This document shows positions 25,574-33,054 of a stretch of 64,000 nucleotides of DNA, one piece after another (positions within the stretch are counted from its first letter, which is position 1; each line of letters opens with the position of its first letter). The stretch is from positions 145,567 to 209,566 of the forward strand of contig CAAHEC010000063.1 in assembly GCA_900772415.1 (NCBI GenBank). The letters run 5' to 3'. A program made the translations under genes and the position numbers. The notes beneath the pieces are model-generated. The model ran no database searches and was not told the origin of the DNA. It was given only the letters and a program-made list of their open reading frames with translations. The DNA comes from Bacilli bacterium. Lineage in GTDB: Bacteria > Bacillota_I > Bacilli_A > RF39 > UBA660.

Positions 25574-26599
25574 TTACTTATCTCTTTTAAGCAGATAGTT
25601 TGCAAATTTCATAAATAAATCTTTATTTTGAACATCCATACTATTTATTATTTGAATACCTTTATTAGTATATTCTAATTCTAATTTTTCAGCATTTTTC
25701 TTAGCACCTATTTTTTCAAATAAATCAGTAATTATTTTATTTTCTTTAGCACTTACATTAGGATTTCCATAATATTTATTTATAATTTTTAATTCATCAG
25801 AATTTGCATGATCAATAGCGTATTTATAAATAATAGTTTGTTTTCCTTCTTTTATATCATTTAAAGTTTTTCCCATACTACCACTTGTAGAATATAAACC
25901 TAACAAGTCATCTTTTATTTGAAATGCTATACCAAGATAAGTTCCCATAAGTTTTAATTTTTCCTTATCAGAATAACTTGCAGAAGCTGATGCTGCACCT
26001 ATAAGTACTGGTCCTATTATAGTATACCAAGCAGTTTTATTAATATAGATATCATATATTATTTTATCATCCATTTTTTTATGATAATTTATATCTTTAA
26101 GTGGTAATTCTACATCTATAATTTCACCATTTACTGTATTATATAAAGTTTTTGAATATACCCTTGATATTTCTTCTTTTAAAGTCTCACTTATATCAAG
26201 CTTATTTATAATTCTATAAGATAAGAAAAAACCTAAATCTCCAATACATATTGCTTTAGAAATACCAAAATGACCGCTATACTTAGCATTTATAGTTTCC
26301 ATACCACGTCTTTCTTCTGCTTCGTCTATTATATCATCATGTATTAAAATTGCTGTTTGAAATATTTCCAACGCTGCTGCAATATCAATATAACAATCAT
26401 CATTTTTTCCAAATAACATTGCTCCTAATTTAACTAAATATCCTCTTACCCTCTTACCACCAGCAGATAATCTTTTTAATTCTTCTAAACAATTCTTAAC
26501 AAATTCATTATTCTCATATTTTTTTATTTCTTTATCTAAAATTTCATTTATTTTATTTTCTATTTTTTCTCTACTTACTTCTATTGTATCTTTTTTCAT
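25574..26599 (-). CDS. Polyprenyl diphosphate synthase
   Basis: Chain-elongating trans-prenyltransferase making the isoprenoid tail of quinones or a similar lipid. First Asp-rich motif LIHDDIIDEAEERRG and second FQIKDDLLG are intact, with the GGKRVRGYLVKLGAMLFG substrate loop near residue 55. Resembles heptaprenyl synthase component II (HepT) and octaprenyl synthases; chain length cannot be set from sequence alone. Start chosen at the ATG 26599 after AGGATGTGAT. Divergent from the MgtC gene over a palindromic promoter. Confidence 0.88.
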   Translation of the reverse strand: MKKDTIEVSREKIENKINEILDKEIKKYENNEFVKNCLEELKRLSAGGKRVRGYLVKLGAMLFGKNDDCYIDIAAALEIFQTAILIHDDIIDEAEERRGMETINAKYSGHFGISKAICIGDLGFFLSYRIINKLDISETLKEEISRVYSKTLYNTVNGEIIDVELPLKDINYHKKMDDKIIYDIYINKTAWYTIIGPVLIGAASASASYSDKEKLKLMGTYLGIAFQIKDDLLGLYSTSGSMGKTLNDIKEGKQTIIYKYAIDHANSDELKIINKYYGNPNVSAKENKIITDLFEKIGAKKNAEKLELEYTNKGIQIINSMDVQNKDLFMKFANYLLKRDK

Positions 26600-26623
26600 A
26601 ATATAAATCACATCCTGTACATA

Positions 26624-26645
26624 AATTATAACATATGTTATAATT
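26624..26645. promoter_or_regulatory. Symmetric divergent promoter
   Basis: A perfect 22-base palindrome AATTATAACATATGTTATAATT carries an extended -10 (TG-T-TATAAT) on each strand: plus 26636-26644, minus 26633-26625. It lies between polyprenyl synthase (start 26599) and mgtC (start 26674), so one DNA-melting site can serve both genes. No good -35 on either side. Confidence 0.65.
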
Positions 26646-26673
26646 GGTTTCTATAAAGAAAGGAGATTTTTTA

Positions 26674-27384
26674 ATGAATTTACAAACTTTTTTAATTAGA
26701 ATCATAATTTGTTTTTCTCTAAGCATACTAATTGGTCTTGAAAGACAGTTAAGACATAGAATGGTTGGACTTAGAACTAATGTATTAGTTTGTATTGGAG
26801 CCTTTTTATTTGTTTACCTATCATTTGGAATTAATATATCAGATAGTGATCCAACCAGAATTGCCGCTCAAGTAGTTTCTGGTATTGGCTTTTTAGGTGC
26901 TGGTGTAATACTTAGAGATGGAAGTAAGATAAAAGGCCTTAATACCGCTGCTACTTTATGGTGTGGAGCAGCAATAGGAACTTTATGTGCTTCCGGTCTT
27001 GTTATAGAAGCTTGTATAGGAACTTTATTCGTTCTTCTTTCTAATATTATACTAAGATTAATATCATTGTTTATAATGGATAAGGTAAAAGCAAAATTAA
27101 AAGAAAAATATACAATAAAAATAAACTGTAAAAAGGAAAAAGAAGAAAAAGTTAGAATTAATTTTGCTAAAATAATAAATAATAATGACTTAGTACTTAA
27201 TAGTTTAGAAAGAAGTGAAATAACTGAAGATGAAATAAAATTAAAAGCCATTATGACAACATCTACTCCAAGTAAAGTTGAAATGGTTATAAATAAGATA
27301 AGTACTGATCCAGGTGTTATAAGTATAACATGGGAACATGAAAAAGAAACTAAAACAGATAATGAAGATTCTGATTATGAATAA
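26674..27384 (+). CDS. MgtC/SapB family membrane protein
   Basis: Four or five N-terminal membrane helices with signatures GLERQLRHRMVGLRTNVLVCIGA, QVVSGIGFLGAGVILRDGSKIKGLNTAATLWCGAAIG. Residues about 150-240 form a soluble ACT-like tail. Family members modulate Mg2+ homeostasis or the F-type ATPase in other bacteria; here the role is open, though an Mg-type P-ATPase lies at 35069. AAGGAGA before the ATG at 26674 decides the start over an upstream TTG. Confidence 0.9.
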   Translation: MNLQTFLIRIIICFSLSILIGLERQLRHRMVGLRTNVLVCIGAFLFVYLSFGINISDSDPTRIAAQVVSGIGFLGAGVILRDGSKIKGLNTAATLWCGAAIGTLCASGLVIEACIGTLFVLLSNIILRLISLFIMDKVKAKLKEKYTIKINCKKEKEEKVRINFAKIINNNDLVLNSLERSEITEDEIKLKAIMTTSTPSKVEMVINKISTDPGVISITWEHEKETKTDNEDSDYE

Positions 27385-27406
27385 CCATTTTAGTTATTCT
27401 TTTTTT
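27379..27406 (+). terminator. mgtC terminator
   Basis: GAATAAC (27379-27385) and GTTATTC (27393-27399) pair across the stop codon, followed by seven T. Confidence 0.8.
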
Positions 27407-27407
27407 A

Positions 27408-27416
27408 TGTTATAAT
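27408..27416 (+). promoter_or_regulatory. Extended -10 promoter of the M15 peptidase gene
   Basis: TG-T-TATAAT right after the mgtC terminator and 28 bases before the GTG start. Confidence 0.55.
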
Positions 27417-27443
27417 TTCTATATAATAAAGGGCGTGATAATA

Positions 27444-28280
27444 GTGCAAATAAATATAAATGATAGAAAAACTGAATTCTTATTTGAAAGTGATGCTGAA
27501 AAAGCTATATTAAGAGAAGCAGCTAGAAAAAAGAAACCTAAATTATATAAAAGAATAATTTTAAACACCCTTATTATTTCTGCAATATTATCAATACCAA
27601 CAATTACGTTTTTTAACTACAAATCAAATGAGCTTTCAAAGTTAGGTGCTAATATAAAAGCACCAAAAAAAACAAGTGAAGTAGAAAAAATGAATTCTTT
27701 TAGTGACAAACTAAAAGAATATAATAACTATTATAATAATAAATATTCTATATTAGTTAATAAAGCTAATTTAATTGATGAAACAGTTATTAGTGAATAC
27801 AAAATAGTTGATGTTACTGATAATTTATATAGTGATATAAAACTTGAAGAAGAAACATATAAAAATTATTTAGAATTAAAAGAAAATATAAAACAAAGAG
27901 GATATTATATAAACATAAGAAGCGGATTTAGAACGTTTAAAGAATCTAACAATATATATAATTCATATAAAATAGAAAAAGGATATGATTATGCTGAAAA
28001 ATATGTTGCAAAACAAGGTACATCAGAGCATAATATAGGTCTTTGTTTTGACTTTATTATTTCAAAAGATAAAACTGCTTTATCTACAAATTATGATAGT
28101 GATGAATACTTTTATTTAGAAAATATTGCATATCTTTATGGATTTATAATAAGATATCCTAAAGATAAAGAAAAAATAACAGGATATAATTATGAACCTT
28201 GGCATTTAAGATATGTTGGAAAAGATTTAGCTAAATATTTAAAGAAAAATAATCTAACTTTAGAAGAATATTATAAATGA
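27444..28280 (+). CDS. D-alanyl-D-alanine carboxypeptidase, M15B (VanY-like)
   Basis: Cleaves terminal D-Ala from peptidoglycan stem peptides. One N-terminal membrane anchor (about residues 38-58, IILNTLIISAILSIPTITFF), then the catalytic domain outside. Zinc-site motifs are visible: IRSGFRTFKESNNIY, TSEHNIGLCFDF (His and Asp), and EPWHLRYVG (Glu and His). The GTG at 27444 follows AAGGG at a proper distance; an upstream GTG at 27435 lies too close to the site. Ends with a TGA stop inside a bidirectional terminator. Confidence 0.88.
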   Translation: MQININDRKTEFLFESDAEKAILREAARKKKPKLYKRIILNTLIISAILSIPTITFFNYKSNELSKLGANIKAPKKTSEVEKMNSFSDKLKEYNNYYNNKYSILVNKANLIDETVISEYKIVDVTDNLYSDIKLEEETYKNYLELKENIKQRGYYINIRSGFRTFKESNNIYNSYKIEKGYDYAEKYVAKQGTSEHNIGLCFDFIISKDKTALSTNYDSDEYFYLENIAYLYGFIIRYPKDKEKITGYNYEPWHLRYVGKDLAKYLKKNNLTLEEYYK

Positions 28281-28303
28281 GAAGTTAATTAAACTTCTCA
28301 TTT
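28275..28303. terminator. Bidirectional terminator
   Basis: AAATGAGAAGTT (28275-28286) pairs with AACTTCTCATTT (28292-28303), shared by the convergent M15 peptidase and PrsW genes. Confidence 0.85.
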
Positions 28304-29020
28304 TATTTTATCTTTTTTATACGTTTTTTTAATTTTTATATAAGATGTTATATATAAATACACTATTAATAATGTTTCTAAAATTAATGATATATTAGTT
28401 GATACAAATAATAAATAATCAAACATACCATGAATAAAAATCGGTAACAATAAACTAAATATAATATATTTTTTAGATTTTTTAAACCAATTCCTTTTAT
28501 TATATCTTTTAGCCTTTCCAAGATAATAACCAGAAGATATTGCAAAAAAACTATGCGCTGGTACTGTAATTAAACTTCTTTTTATAGCAAAAGAAATATC
28601 AAAACCATTTCCTAATATTGCTATAATATTTTCAACAGAAGCAAAACCTAAAGCTACAAAAGAGGAATACACGATAGCATCATATTCATAATTAAATTCC
28701 TTTTTATTATAACAAATAACATACGTAAATAACCACTTAACAAGTTCTTCAACTAATGCGATTGCAAAAAAAGACTTAATTAATAAAAGCATATATTTAT
28801 TTATTGAAAAAACTGATAAAAAACGTTCTAAATATATTTCGAATAATAATGCAATAAAAGAAGACAGAATTCCGCATAAAAACAATTTTATAAGTAAACT
28901 AATTGGCTCTTTTTCAACGATATCTTTTTTATAGATTATAATACCAAGAATAATTTCTGGTATCATTGCAAGAAGAATTAAAAACTCCGTTTTACCAAAA
29001 TTAATTATAAAATCTAGCAT
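28298..29020 (-). CDS. PrsW-family intramembrane metalloprotease
   Basis: Seven or eight membrane helices with the family motifs: KSFFAIALVEELVKWLF (EE), ASVENIIAILG (E-N), VPAHSFFAISSGYYLG (H) and IFIHGMFDYLLF (H). In Bacillus PrsW cleaves the anti-sigma factor RsiW; no RsiW-like gene is visible, and the ECF sigma factor at 23952 has a soluble partner. The ATG at 29020 follows AGGTGAT and starts MLDFIINFG; the longer frame adds 19 poorly supported residues. Confidence 0.88.
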   Translation of the reverse strand: MLDFIINFGKTEFLILLAMIPEIILGIIIYKKDIVEKEPISLLIKLFLCGILSSFIALLFEIYLERFLSVFSINKYMLLLIKSFFAIALVEELVKWLFTYVICYNKKEFNYEYDAIVYSSFVALGFASVENIIAILGNGFDISFAIKRSLITVPAHSFFAISSGYYLGKAKRYNKRNWFKKSKKYIIFSLLLPIFIHGMFDYLLFVSTNISLILETLLIVYLYITSYIKIKKTYKKDKIK

Positions 29021-29054
29021 ACTATCACCTATTATAATTTTAACAAAAATATAT

Positions 29055-29082
29055 AAAAAAGAAATGTATATACGCATTTCTT
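29055..29082 (-). terminator. Terminator of the ferritin-like gene
   Basis: Minus-strand AAGAAATG pairs with CATTTCTT around CGTATATA, followed by T-rich sequence. Confidence 0.7.
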
Positions 29083-29100
29083 AGATAATTTTTACACAAT

Positions 29101-29604
29101 TTAACATAATTGTTCTAATAAAGTTTCAAATATTTTAAGATGATGCTGTTCATCTAAAATAATTCTAGATAAAACTGCTTTAATGTGTTTATCATCTATT
29201 AAATTTAAATGATGTTTATAATTAACTATTGCTTGTTTTTCAGAATTAATATCTACTTTTAACATTTGTCTTAAATCAGATGCATAATTAACATTATTAG
29301 CATTCCACATAATGCAGTCTCCCCTAGATGCTTCACAAGTTGAGTATACTGGTTCTTTACCTAATAACTTTATTATTTTACCAAGCATTTCCATATGAAG
29401 CATCTCAACAATTGATATTTCTTCTATTGTTTTGGAAAAATCCCCATCAGTATCAAACTTTAAAAAATGTTGATATGAATATAACAAAACTGCGGTAAGT
29501 TCACTTACTCCTCCAGCATAATCTTCACTTAATATATCTGCATAATAAGAATTCTTTTTTTCTACCATAATATTAGGATATGGTATATCCAATTTAACTT
29601 TCAT
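29101..29604 (-). CDS. Ferritin-like di-metal protein (Mn-catalase/CotJC type)
   Basis: A four-helix bundle with the family start PYPNIMV and metal ligands in YAGGVSELTAVL, EISIVEMLHMEMLGK (E..H), INSEKQAIVNYKHH and LDEQHHLKIFE (E..H). Related proteins are Mn catalases or spore coat proteins of the CotJC type in Firmicutes, but the core alone does not prove which. The ATG at 29604 follows TTGGTGAT. A coat-type role would fit the other spore hints here. Confidence 0.8.
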   Translation of the reverse strand: MKVKLDIPYPNIMVEKKNSYYADILSEDYAGGVSELTAVLLYSYQHFLKFDTDGDFSKTIEEISIVEMLHMEMLGKIIKLLGKEPVYSTCEASRGDCIMWNANNVNYASDLRQMLKVDINSEKQAIVNYKHHLNLIDDKHIKAVLSRIILDEQHHLKIFETLLEQLC

Positions 29605-29668
29605 TATCATCACCAATTAAATATATTCATAAATACCAAAAATTATATTGTAAAACAACACAATTTTA

Positions 29669-29677
29669 TGTTATAAT
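29669..29677 (+). promoter_or_regulatory. tRNA-Trp promoter
   Basis: TTGTAA at 29648-29653, an 18-base spacer, and the extended -10 TG-T-TATAAT at 29669-29677, 17 bases before the tRNA. Confidence 0.6.
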
Positions 29678-29693
29678 TTACTTGTTTACATTT

Positions 29694-29767
29694 AGGGGAT
29701 TAGTTAAATGGTATAATAATGGTCTCCAAAACCACTGTTGGGAGTTCGATTCTCTCATCCCCTGCCA
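29694..29767 (+). tRNA. tRNA-Trp (CCA)
   Basis: Acceptor stem AGGGGAT/ATCCCCT, anticodon loop CTCCAAA with anticodon CCA, T arm with TTCGATT, discriminator G and encoded CCA (29765-29767). The sequence closely follows the bacterial tRNA-Trp pattern. Confidence 0.95.
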
Positions 29768-29820
29768 AAAGCAAATACACTCCAAATTATTGGAGTTTAT
29801 ATAAAAAAGGATGATTAGTC

Positions 29821-30060
29821 ATGTCTAAAGAAGAAAAAATTTCAATTGCGAGAAAGTTTTATGATAGCTTGAATTTAGTAGATTATAATTTAGAGATTAA
29901 AAGAGATGAGGAAATAAATGCAGATTTTATTTGGATTCTTAATATGCGTGGACCTGGCGGATTGATTATTGCGGATGATGGAAGTTATCTTTTTTGTCAA
30001 TCAAGGCATGGATATGATTATTGGAAAGAAGAATTTAAAAAAGGCGTACGAAATAAGTAA
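29821..30060 (+). CDS. Small hypothetical protein after tRNA-Trp (79 aa)
   Basis: Not recognised. A soluble alpha/beta protein: a helical start (MSKEEKISIARKFYDSLN) and a beta region with FIWILNMRGPGGLIIADDGSYLF. An AAGGATG site precedes the ATG. It lies 53 bases after tRNA-Trp and before a non-coding stretch with a terminator, a layout typical of leftover genes at a tRNA integration hotspot. Confidence 0.6.
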   Translation: MSKEEKISIARKFYDSLNLVDYNLEIKRDEEINADFIWILNMRGPGGLIIADDGSYLFCQSRHGYDYWKEEFKKGVRNK

Positions 30061-30120
30061 GAAAGGTTAGTAAAAGCAAAAGTTGAAAATCCATTTTTAC
30101 AACGTGCCATTTGAAAGTAA

Positions 30121-30145
30121 AGCGACTTTAGAAAGTCGTTTTTTT
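30121..30145 (+). terminator. Terminator after the 79-aa gene
   Basis: CGACTTT and AAAGTCG pair in a tight hairpin followed by seven T. Confidence 0.75.
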
Positions 30146-30300
30146 ATGTACTTTTTAGCAAAAAATAATTATCAAAAATATCAGTGTTGTTATCTTAATA
30201 ACATACTGGTGGCATTTTTAGTGGCAAAAAATATTTACGAGTGCCAAATAGTTTAAAAACTTAAAACGAATAAGTTTTTAGAAAAAGCAAATAAAATTAG

Positions 30301-30340
30301 AACTGATATTTAGAAATTTTTTCTAATTATCAGTTTTTTT
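30301..30340. terminator. Bidirectional terminator
   Basis: A 16-base arm starting AACTGATA pairs with its complement ending TATCAGTT with one mismatch; T-run on the plus strand, T-rich on the minus strand downstream of the gene ending at 30362. Confidence 0.75.
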
Positions 30341-30361
30341 ACCTAACAATTTAATTAATTA

Positions 30362-30973
30362 TTATTTATCTCTTTCACTATTTAAACCACTTTTAATACC
30401 ACTAGTTATTCCTTTAGCAATTTCTCCTGCTGCATTACCAACAGTTGGTGCCATCTTTTCAATACCTTCCTTAGCAAGTGGCATAGTTTGCTGCATTCCA
30501 AATGCAAGGATGTGTCTTCTTTTTGCAAATATAAGTATAGATCCTGAAATCATAACGGTTACCACACATATAAATATTCCTATCATTATAAATACTCCAC
30601 TTGAAAAATCATCTGTGCTATTTTTAGCAGCACAATACTCTTTTGTTAATGAATTATTTTTGTATTCATCAAAATTACAATGTGGAAAGCTTGGGTCTAA
30701 TGCCTCTGTAATAATTTTCAAATCATAAGTTTTACCGTCTTGATATTCTGCAGCTTCATCAAACTTTACCCCTTCTGATTCAAGTTCTCTTTTTTTATTT
30801 TCTAATTGTACCTTTAGTGTATCAACCTTATTAGTTCCTGGTTTTGAAACTCCTTTATAAATTAAAAAGCCTCCGATTAGTAAACCAATAACTAATACTA
30901 AAATTGCACCTAATGTAATAGATTTTTCTGCGGTTTGATACTTTTGCTCATTTAAATATTCTTTATTTTCCAT
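30362..30973 (-). CDS. Two-helix membrane protein with extracytoplasmic middle (203 aa)
   Basis: Not recognised. Membrane helices at about 20-40 (ITLGAILVLVIGLLIGGFLIY) and 126-148 (GVFIMIGIFICVVTVMISGSILIF), with a helical middle containing a coiled segment (DTLKVQLENKKRELESEG) and two cysteines (HCNF, EYCAA). The C-terminal 50 residues are Gly/Ala-rich (VGNAAGEIAKGITSGIKSG). It shares the layout of its neighbour at 31053: TM, coiled middle with two or more cysteines, TM. AGGAGG precedes the ATG. Confidence 0.7.
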   Translation of the reverse strand: MENKEYLNEQKYQTAEKSITLGAILVLVIGLLIGGFLIYKGVSKPGTNKVDTLKVQLENKKRELESEGVKFDEAAEYQDGKTYDLKIITEALDPSFPHCNFDEYKNNSLTKEYCAAKNSTDDFSSGVFIMIGIFICVVTVMISGSILIFAKRRHILAFGMQQTMPLAKEGIEKMAPTVGNAAGEIAKGITSGIKSGLNSERDK

Positions 30974-31052
30974 ATTAAGCCTCCTATTATAATAATTTTT
31001 ATTCTTTAATACAATAAACTAGATAGCTTAAAATGCCACCTAGTTTATTAAT

Positions 31053-31562
31053 TTAATTATAAGTTTTTTTACCCTTAACTAAGTAGATTATAAATGCACC
31101 AAGTAGTGAAACTCCTGCGATTGATGCACCAATTATATAGAAAATTTGATATGACATAGGCTTTACCTTTTGATAATAACCTGTGTAATCTTTATTTTTA
31201 ATTACAGCATCTTCCATTTCTAGCTTAGTCATTTTTGATTTAATCTCACTTTTTTCTCTTTCGCATCTTGCGGAATTAGTATACCAATCAGAAGCTCGCA
31301 TATTATTATCAATCTCATCACATTCACTTGCTTTAGAGTCATACTTACTTTTTAATGCATTATATTCAGTTCCAATTTCTTCCAATCTTTCATTTGCTTT
31401 TTCAACAGCTTCTTTTGATGCTTTTAATGCATCTTTTGCCCTTTGCTTATTGGTTTTATCTGCATTAAGTTCTCTTACTCCACCAATGCCTGCAACTACT
31501 AATCCAATTATAAAACCTATTATAATTATCTTAATTGGTAATGTTAATTTTTTCTTATCCAC
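31053..31562 (-). CDS. Two-helix membrane protein with coiled-coil middle (169 aa)
   Basis: Not recognised. Helix 1 at about 9-29 (PIKIIIIGFIIGLVVAGIGGV), a coiled coil at 35-125 (AKDALKASKEAVEKANERLEEIGTEYN-type heptads) with two cysteines (ASECDEID, ARCEREK), and helix 2 at 139-161. Starts at GTG 31562 behind AAGGAG. It precedes the related 203-aa gene and lies divergent to an XRE regulator with repeats in between, so the three likely form a regulated unit. Confidence 0.7.
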   Translation of the reverse strand: MDKKKLTLPIKIIIIGFIIGLVVAGIGGVRELNADKTNKQRAKDALKASKEAVEKANERLEEIGTEYNALKSKYDSKASECDEIDNNMRASDWYTNSARCEREKSEIKSKMTKLEMEDAVIKNKDYTGYYQKVKPMSYQIFYIIGASIAGVSLLGAFIIYLVKGKKTYN

Positions 31563-31603
31563 TATACTTTAACTCCTTTCTACCATCATTATATATTATT
31601 TTT

Positions 31604-31645
31604 ATTTTGCAGTAAATAGTTCATGTGAATATTTTGCGGTAAATA
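31604..31645. promoter_or_regulatory. Direct repeats between divergent genes (candidate operator)
   Basis: ATTTTGCAGTAAATA (31604-31618) and ATTTTGCGGTAAATA (31631-31645) differ at one of 15 positions and are 27 bases apart. A minus-strand -10 TATAAT lies at 31588-31593, putting the first copy over its -35. Likely binding sites for the XRE protein at 31675. Confidence 0.5.
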
Positions 31646-31674
31646 ATATCATAGTTTACATAGAGGTGTAAATT

Positions 31675-31956
31675 ATGAGAATAGAATTTAACAACTTAAA
31701 AGATCTTTTAACATTTAATATAAAGTATTATAGATACGTTAATAATTACTCACAAGAAAAGCTTGCTGAATTAAGCAAGCTAAGTCCTAGGTATATAACT
31801 GATGTTGAACGCGGATTACATTGCCCTACTATTCCTAAAATAGAAAGTATAGCTAAATCCTTAAATATAGAACCATATCAATTATTTGTTAATGTCGATA
31901 GAGATGAAAATATAATTAATAAAATAAAAAGTGGAAGACAGTATAATCAAAAATAA
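31675..31956 (+). CDS. XRE-family transcriptional regulator
   Basis: Helix-turn-helix at about residues 23-75: NYSQEKLAELSKLSPRYITDVERGLHCPTIPKIESIAKSLN, followed by EPYQLFV. The last 20 residues are charged. AGAGGTG precedes the ATG. Divergent from the two-helix membrane proteins with near-identical 15-base repeats between them, so it probably regulates them and itself. Confidence 0.85.
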   Translation: MRIEFNNLKDLLTFNIKYYRYVNNYSQEKLAELSKLSPRYITDVERGLHCPTIPKIESIAKSLNIEPYQLFVNVDRDENIINKIKSGRQYNQK

Positions 31957-31988
31957 CTAGGTAACAATTCACGTTATCTAGTTTTTTT
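31955..31988 (+). terminator. Terminator of the XRE gene
   Basis: AACTAGGTAAC (31955-31965) and GTTATCTAGTT (31973-31983) pair with one G-T pair, followed by seven T. Confidence 0.8.
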
Positions 31989-31999
31989 GTTATATATTA

Positions 32000-32479
32000 T
32001 TAATCACTAATATCTCCAAGGATAAAAGAAATGGCTTTTTTTAGTTCACTTAAAGTAGTTTCTATTTGATATCCTATCTTACCACCACTAAATATAATTT
32101 TATCATAAGAAGATGCACTCTCATCTATTACTGTTTTAAATAACTTTTTCATTCCAACAGGAGAACATCCTCCGTGAATATAACCCGTAAGTGGTAATAA
32201 TTCAGCCTGCTTAACCATTGATATACTTTTTTCTCCTACCGTTTTAGCGGCCTTTTTTAAATTTAATTCTCTGTTTACTGGTACTAAAAACACAAAGTGA
32301 TTACCAGATTTACCTATGGTTACTAAAGTCTTAAAAACATAGTTGGGATCTTCATTTAACACACTTGCAACTTCCATACCACTAATGGCGCTGGTATTAA
32401 CATAACTATGAGTTTTAAATACAATTTTCTTTTGCTCTAACTCTCTCATAGCATTAGTTTTTTCTTCCTTCTTTTTCAA
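32000..32479 (-). CDS. ybaK: Cys-tRNA(Pro) deacylase, YbaK/EbsC family
   Basis: Clears mischarged Cys-tRNA(Pro). 159 residues, with VFKTLVTIGKSGNHFVFLVPVNRELNLKKAAKT (conserved Lys and Pro motif) and the GYIHGGCSPVGMKK loop that is diagnostic of the family, then GGKIGYQIE. Start taken at the TTG 32479, preceded by GGAAGTGA; an internal ATG (MRELEQKKIVF) would also give a usable protein. Confidence 0.92.
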   Translation of the reverse strand: MKKKEEKTNAMRELEQKKIVFKTHSYVNTSAISGMEVASVLNEDPNYVFKTLVTIGKSGNHFVFLVPVNRELNLKKAAKTVGEKSISMVKQAELLPLTGYIHGGCSPVGMKKLFKTVIDESASSYDKIIFSGGKIGYQIETTLSELKKAISFILGDISD

Positions 32480-32532
32480 GATAAATCACTTCCTGTATTT
32501 AATTATATCACAATAATCTTATCAATTATATT

Positions 32533-33054
32533 TTAAAAATAAGCCTCATACCAATACCAATTTTCATTTATTTTATGAATTATTATTTTATTATCGGAAT
32601 TATCTTTGTAATACCAAGTTTTATTATCTTTTTTTATAAATTTATAATCATCATAAAACGAACTATGAGGTATTTCATCATAAGAATAAACTAGTGCTTC
32701 ATAATATTGTGGTAGCACAGGAAATATACCTTTGGATCTAATCTTCTTAAAAATTTCAACGTACTTTCCATTACATCTTTCAAAATTGCACTCTGATTCA
32801 TGATATTTAAAAGAAGATATTTCTTTCATATTAAGCACTTGTCCAGGTTGCTCCAAATTTGTTTTATCACTAATAATATCGTTTAATACTTTCTTATTTT
32901 TAGTATAAAAATCATAAGCTTTTGTATATTCATCATCAAACAAACAGGTAAAAATAATACTTAAAAACGCGAGAGAAATAATACAAAATGCTACTAAAAA
33001 AAGAGAAAATATAATAAGTATTTTTGTCTCTTCTCTTTTTTCATTTACTTCCAT
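32533..33054 (-). CDS. Hypothetical membrane-anchored protein
   Basis: Not recognised. One membrane helix (about residues 15-40, IIFSLFLVAFCIISLAFLSIIFTCLF) with a 130-residue outer domain containing two cysteines (ESECNFERCNGKY) that probably form a disulfide. TTGGAG precedes the ATG at 33054, chosen over an upstream start. Its first 10 bases overlap the end of the DUF4173 gene, so it is the last gene of the operon starting at 34924. Confidence 0.6.
   Translation of the reverse strand: MEVNEKREETKILIIFSLFLVAFCIISLAFLSIIFTCLFDDEYTKAYDFYTKNKKVLNDIISDKTNLEQPGQVLNMKEISSFKYHESECNFERCNGKYVEIFKKIRSKGIFPVLPQYYEALVYSYDEIPHSSFYDDYKFIKKDNKTWYYKDNSDNKIIIHKINENWYWYEAYF

Larger units (their letters stand above)
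30061..30361. other. Intergenic stretch, possible integration scar
   Basis: About 300 bases without a gene. It holds a terminator at 30121-30145, the motif GGTGGCATTTTTAGTGGCA at 30208-30226 with a nearby GTGCCA, and a second, bidirectional terminator at 30301-30340. The GTGGCA repeats recall the ends of some integrase genes or att sites, but no integrase is present. Confidence 0.3.
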
